Made by a program: the position numbers and the translations under genes. DNA of 64,000 nt from Lycorma delicatula (lineage: Eukaryota > Arthropoda > Insecta > Hemiptera > Fulgoridae). How positions within the stretch are numbered: the stretch's first letter is position 1; each line of letters starts with the position of its first letter. Shown here piece by piece: positions 60,785 through 64,000 of this stretch. The stretch spans positions 86,796,245 through 86,860,244 of the forward strand of contig NC_134461.1 in the NCBI RefSeq assembly GCF_047948215.1, in the 5' to 3' direction. The notes beneath the pieces are model-generated. The model saw nothing but the letters and a program-made list of their open reading frames with translations. It did not search any database and was not told the DNA's origin.

Positions 60785-61151
60785 TAAAAAAAAGGGGAAA
60801 ACGGGAGCAAATAAATGGAAAGGGGAAAGGATAAAAAAGGAAAGGGAAACAAGGAAAGAGAAATAAAGAAAGAAAGGAAAGGGGAGGAAATGAGGAAAGG
60901 GATATCAGAAATGGGGGAAAGGAAAAGAGAATGTGGTAAAAATGAAAATGGGAAAAGGAAAATGAAAATGGAAAAAAGGAAAGGAGAGAAATGGAAAAGG
61001 GTAAGGTTAAATTTTGTGAAGTTCTGTAATGTTCATTTTGTTAATGTTTTATCAAATTTTCAATTGTGTTGATTTTATCTACATATATATTTGAGTATAT
61101 ATATATGTACACTCAAATCTAGCAATAGCAAAGCATTGTCGGATCTGTTAG
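60785..61151 (+). mobile_element. Helitron-like 3' end, second copy
   Basis: Purine-rich tract (60,788-61,005), then GGTTAAATTTTGTGAAG and CTCAAATCTAGCAATAGC parallel to 52,978-53,252. Ends GTTAG|T in place of CTAG|T, and the hairpin has one changed base (CATTGT). The 85-codon Lys/Glu/Gly-rich frame here is a translation of the purine tract, not a gene. Confidence 0.65.
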
Positions 61152-61578
61152 TTTGTAATAAAATTTAACTGTTTAGGTCAACATAAAAATGAATGGGGGA
61201 GATAAAAATTAAGACTACCCATTGGATACTATAATTCAGATTTGAATTGTCAGAATATATACAAGGCATTGTTTCACAGGTGAAAGAAATACTTTGATCT
61301 ATTACTTTATAATAATAAAAATAAACCGTGTACACTGTACAACTTGTCTCGGTGCTGGAAAAAAGTGAAAATGTCATTTTTATAGCTGAATACTGGCAGT
61401 ATTTCAGTGGACTTGGCACGATTATATGCGACTGTTTATTTGGTTCAATAAAAAAGATAATGATGGAAAATCACTTTATTCCTCATTTACTTTCGTAAAC
61501 TTGGTTGTAATTATTTAGAGTATTTATGTCATTTTTGGAAGCAGTTCAACAGTCCACTCTAATATTATAATAACTTTT

Positions 61579-61737
61579 TTCTTTTTCTGTTTAGCGTCCA
61601 GAACCACCGTCAGGATTACTTGAGAATGATATGTATGAATGTAAATGAAGTGTAATTTTGTACAGTCTCAGTTCAACCATTTCTGAGACGTGTGGTTAAT
61701 TGAAACCCAACCACCAAAGAACACCGGTATCCACAAT
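61579..61737 (-). repeat. SINE family A, 5'-truncated
   Basis: Minus-strand tail and body (complement of GTGGTTAATTGAAACCCAAC and CACCGGTATCCAC); the head is missing. Confidence 0.85.
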
Positions 61738-61739
61738 CA

Positions 61740-63340
61740 ATATCATAATATCTATGATGTCACATCGCTTACTAACACTGTAGTTATAGGGGTTAATCTA
61801 TATACTCTATTTTTTTATCCTTATTATGAATCTAATTATTAATTTCAAACTTGTAGGCAAAAGTATGACACATTAAGTATGGTGTGGCTGTAATTATAAT
61901 TCAGCTTTTTTTTCTCTTAAATAATGTCAAAATATTTTGAATTAAGTATAGAATTTTTTTCATCAATAACTATTTTGTACGGAATGAAACGATTGAAATT
62001 TAATTTTTTATCAAAAAATACATGTCTCCTGATTTGGAAAAAACCATTACTAAGTTCGATTAGAATCACAAAACTAAAAATTAATATAAGAATAAGCTTT
62101 GTTTATACATCTGTTTTTTTTCTGATTTTAATGAGCAGATAAGCAAAAAGATTATTATTGCTCAAGTAGTACAAGAAAGTACTTCTTAGGTACTTTTAGA
62201 AGTTCTTTGTATGTAACTGAAGATGTTTTGAAAAGAATAAAAGCCGTTGTATTTATCATCTAGTTCAGTATGCCTTAAAAATTATTATCATAATAATAAT
62301 TTATTTGTTTATTTATTTATTAAAACAGAACAGCCAATTGAGCCTTTGTATATTGTAAACTGAACACAAAAACTAATAATGTACTTATAATGTTAACATA
62401 CAAATCAATAACAAGTTTATATATATATATATATATATATATAAGTAATAATATATGTAAGTAATGAATCTATGCATAACATGATAATAATAGTAGTAAT
62501 AATAATAATACAAAACATAATGGATATAATTTTTATATTATATGATGTCCAAAAATAACTAAATAATAAAATAATAATAAAAATAATAATTTATATTTTT
62601 ACAATTAAAAAACACATAATTCAAATATATAAAACTCAGAATACAAATTACGATGAAATATCACAAATTATGATTAAATAACTGCAAACCTTCAAAAATT
62701 AAACAACTAGAGTTATGATTTTGATGATTATTAAGTAATAACCTTAAGAATTTTGTTTACTTTTATGCTGCACCTCTCACCCCTTGTGCAACCACAGCAG
62801 AAAACAACATAAATAATTGTGATTAATAATTACATTAATTAAATAATAAATGTTACGTTATACCACGTAATTACTATCTGACATAAAAAATGTAGTTAAT
62901 GCAGTCAATTAATGGTTTTGATATATATATATATATATATATATTTAATTTTTTTTTAATAGAATGATCAGTATATTAACCACAGTAAATTCTTTACAAT
63001 AATCAATAGAAAATATGTTTATATAAATTTACTACATGTAGTATTCACATGTAATTTATATATTAATCACATTCTGTGTTCATAACTAATGTAAATTACA
63101 CTTTCTTCCTGGAATGTTAAGGCAAGATTGTTTTCAGTACCATAGCCTGTAATAGTTCATAAAACTGTCACAACCACCGATATTATTTTAACTGTTCATT
63201 TTAAATTAACGTTAACAAAAGCACAGAAGTAATAATAAATGAAGATAACATGAATTATTCACAGAATGCCGTCAAATGCCTGAAGCTCCTTTTTAAAGCA
63301 TTGATTAGACAAAGCGAAGAAATCTAAAGAGATTATTATT
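61740..63340. other. AT-rich, no gene seen
   Basis: Contains (TA)n at 62,418 and 62,922 and trinucleotide ATA/TAA runs near 62,490. No recognised frame. Confidence 0.45.
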
Positions 63341-63349
63341 ATTATTATA

Positions 63350-64000
63350 TAATAATAAACAAACTCTTGAAAACCTGAACATCTTGGTACGCACAACATT
63401 AACAAAATACAGGATGCATCACCCTAAATCCACAGTAGAACATTTGTACATCTCTCATAAAGAAGGTGGTAGAGGCCTCTTCGACCTGAAGTTGCTTTGT
63501 AACAGACAGATTGCATCAATCAAGAGTTGTTTTCTCTACAGGTCTGAAACATCATCATTGCACAAAACAATAGTTACATCTGACAAGGGCTACTCCTCTG
63601 TAAAACTGAATGATGACAATTTCTACCCCAATATCATTACAACCAGTGTTAGGATCAAAGCATGTAAATCTAAGGCACTCCACGGTAGATTTCCCCATTC
63701 TCTGGGAAAATGCCGGTAAGGACGCATCTACGCCTTGGCTAAAGGCCAATGCCTTTTTTTTGTTGGAGAAACTGAAGGGTTTATCCAGGCTATCCAGGAC
63801 CAGGTCATTGCGACAAACAATTACAAAAAGTTCATAGAAAATCAGAACATCAGTGATGAGTGCAGAGTATGCCATCAATCATCAGAAACAATTTATCATT
63901 TGATAACTGGATGCTCCAACTTGGCTAACACGAAATATCTGCATCGCCACAATCTTACAGTAAACATTGTTCATCAGGCATTGGCATTAAAATTAGAACT
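63350..64000 (+). pseudogene. LINE reverse-transcriptase C-terminus, runs off the window
   Basis: TLENLNILVRTTLTKYRMHH, EHLYISHKEGGRGLFDLKLL and KSKALHGRFP, then a frameshift near 63,700 to WLKANAFFLLEKLKG. After a second shift it reads AIQDQVIATNNYKKFIENQN and a C-x2-C-x8-H-x4-C knuckle (CRVCHQSSETIYHLITGC). This is the C-terminal region of a non-LTR retrotransposon whose clade I cannot fix. It differs from both the R1- and RTE-type copies above. Confidence 0.75.

Noticed and set aside
60815..61072. 85-codon Lys/Glu/Gly-rich frame
   Set aside because: Translation of a purine tract shared with a Helitron copy; no gene.
1..64000. CRISPR arrays, bacterial operons, rRNA, LTR retrotransposon or virus-derived genes
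   Set aside because: No regularly spaced repeats, no ribosome-binding-site-led gene runs, no rRNA stretches, and no gag, protease, integrase or envelope motifs seen on either strand.

Overview
This is a eukaryotic, AT-rich window dominated by introns and transposable elements, and it looks like an insect genome. The only intact host gene I can build is a nine-exon, minus-strand odorant-binding protein (OBP) of the Plus-C type, coding from 25,264 down to 7,792. All eight introns are GT-AG, all phases match across junctions, and the spliced frame is 235 codons plus stop. Plus-C OBPs, tRNA-derived SINEs, mariner/hAT/Helitron elements, R1- and RTE-type LINEs and TTAGG-like motifs all point to an insect. 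A hemipteran with a large genome is my guess, not a proof.

Layout. 1-7.65 kb is AT-rich sequence downstream of the OBP gene, with a decayed Jerky/Tigger-like transposase (about 5.8-6.3 kb) and copies of a LINE-tail-like repeat. 7.79-25.31 kb is the OBP gene, with a TATA box and initiator upstream, three micro-exons, SINE relics in introns, an unexplained coding-like frame in intron 1, and a Helitron-like element (24.0-24.8 kb). 25.3-33 kb holds a DNA element split by an RTE-like LINE fragment, a head-to-head SINE hairpin, a mariner relic with one long terminal repeat, a LINE-5'-end-like repeat and a DD41D-type mariner. 33-45 kb holds a hAT MITE, a 5' RTE-type LINE fragment on the minus strand and many SINEs. 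45-49 kb is a nested block: a mariner with about 450-bp inverted repeats, broken by a hAT MITE with a perfect 8-bp duplication. 52.2-55.6 kb is a decayed hAT transposon with a 909-bp Helitron inside it. 56.1-59.0 kb is an R1-clade LINE with a damaged YADD box, followed by two SINE pieces separated by TTAGG-like motifs. The window ends in the 3' part of another LINE (63.35 kb to the edge).

The most unusual observations are: (1) the OBP gene itself, with a Pro/Gly/His-rich insert and 23-, 28- and 39-nt exons; (2) two Helitron-like copies that between them carry seven close matches to the insect CTCF core AGRTGGCGC; (3) the R1-clade LINE and SINEs joined by short TTAGG-like stretches. I found no rRNA gene, no intact tRNA gene, no CRISPR array and no sign of prokaryotic DNA. 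All transposase and reverse-transcriptase frames seen here are broken.
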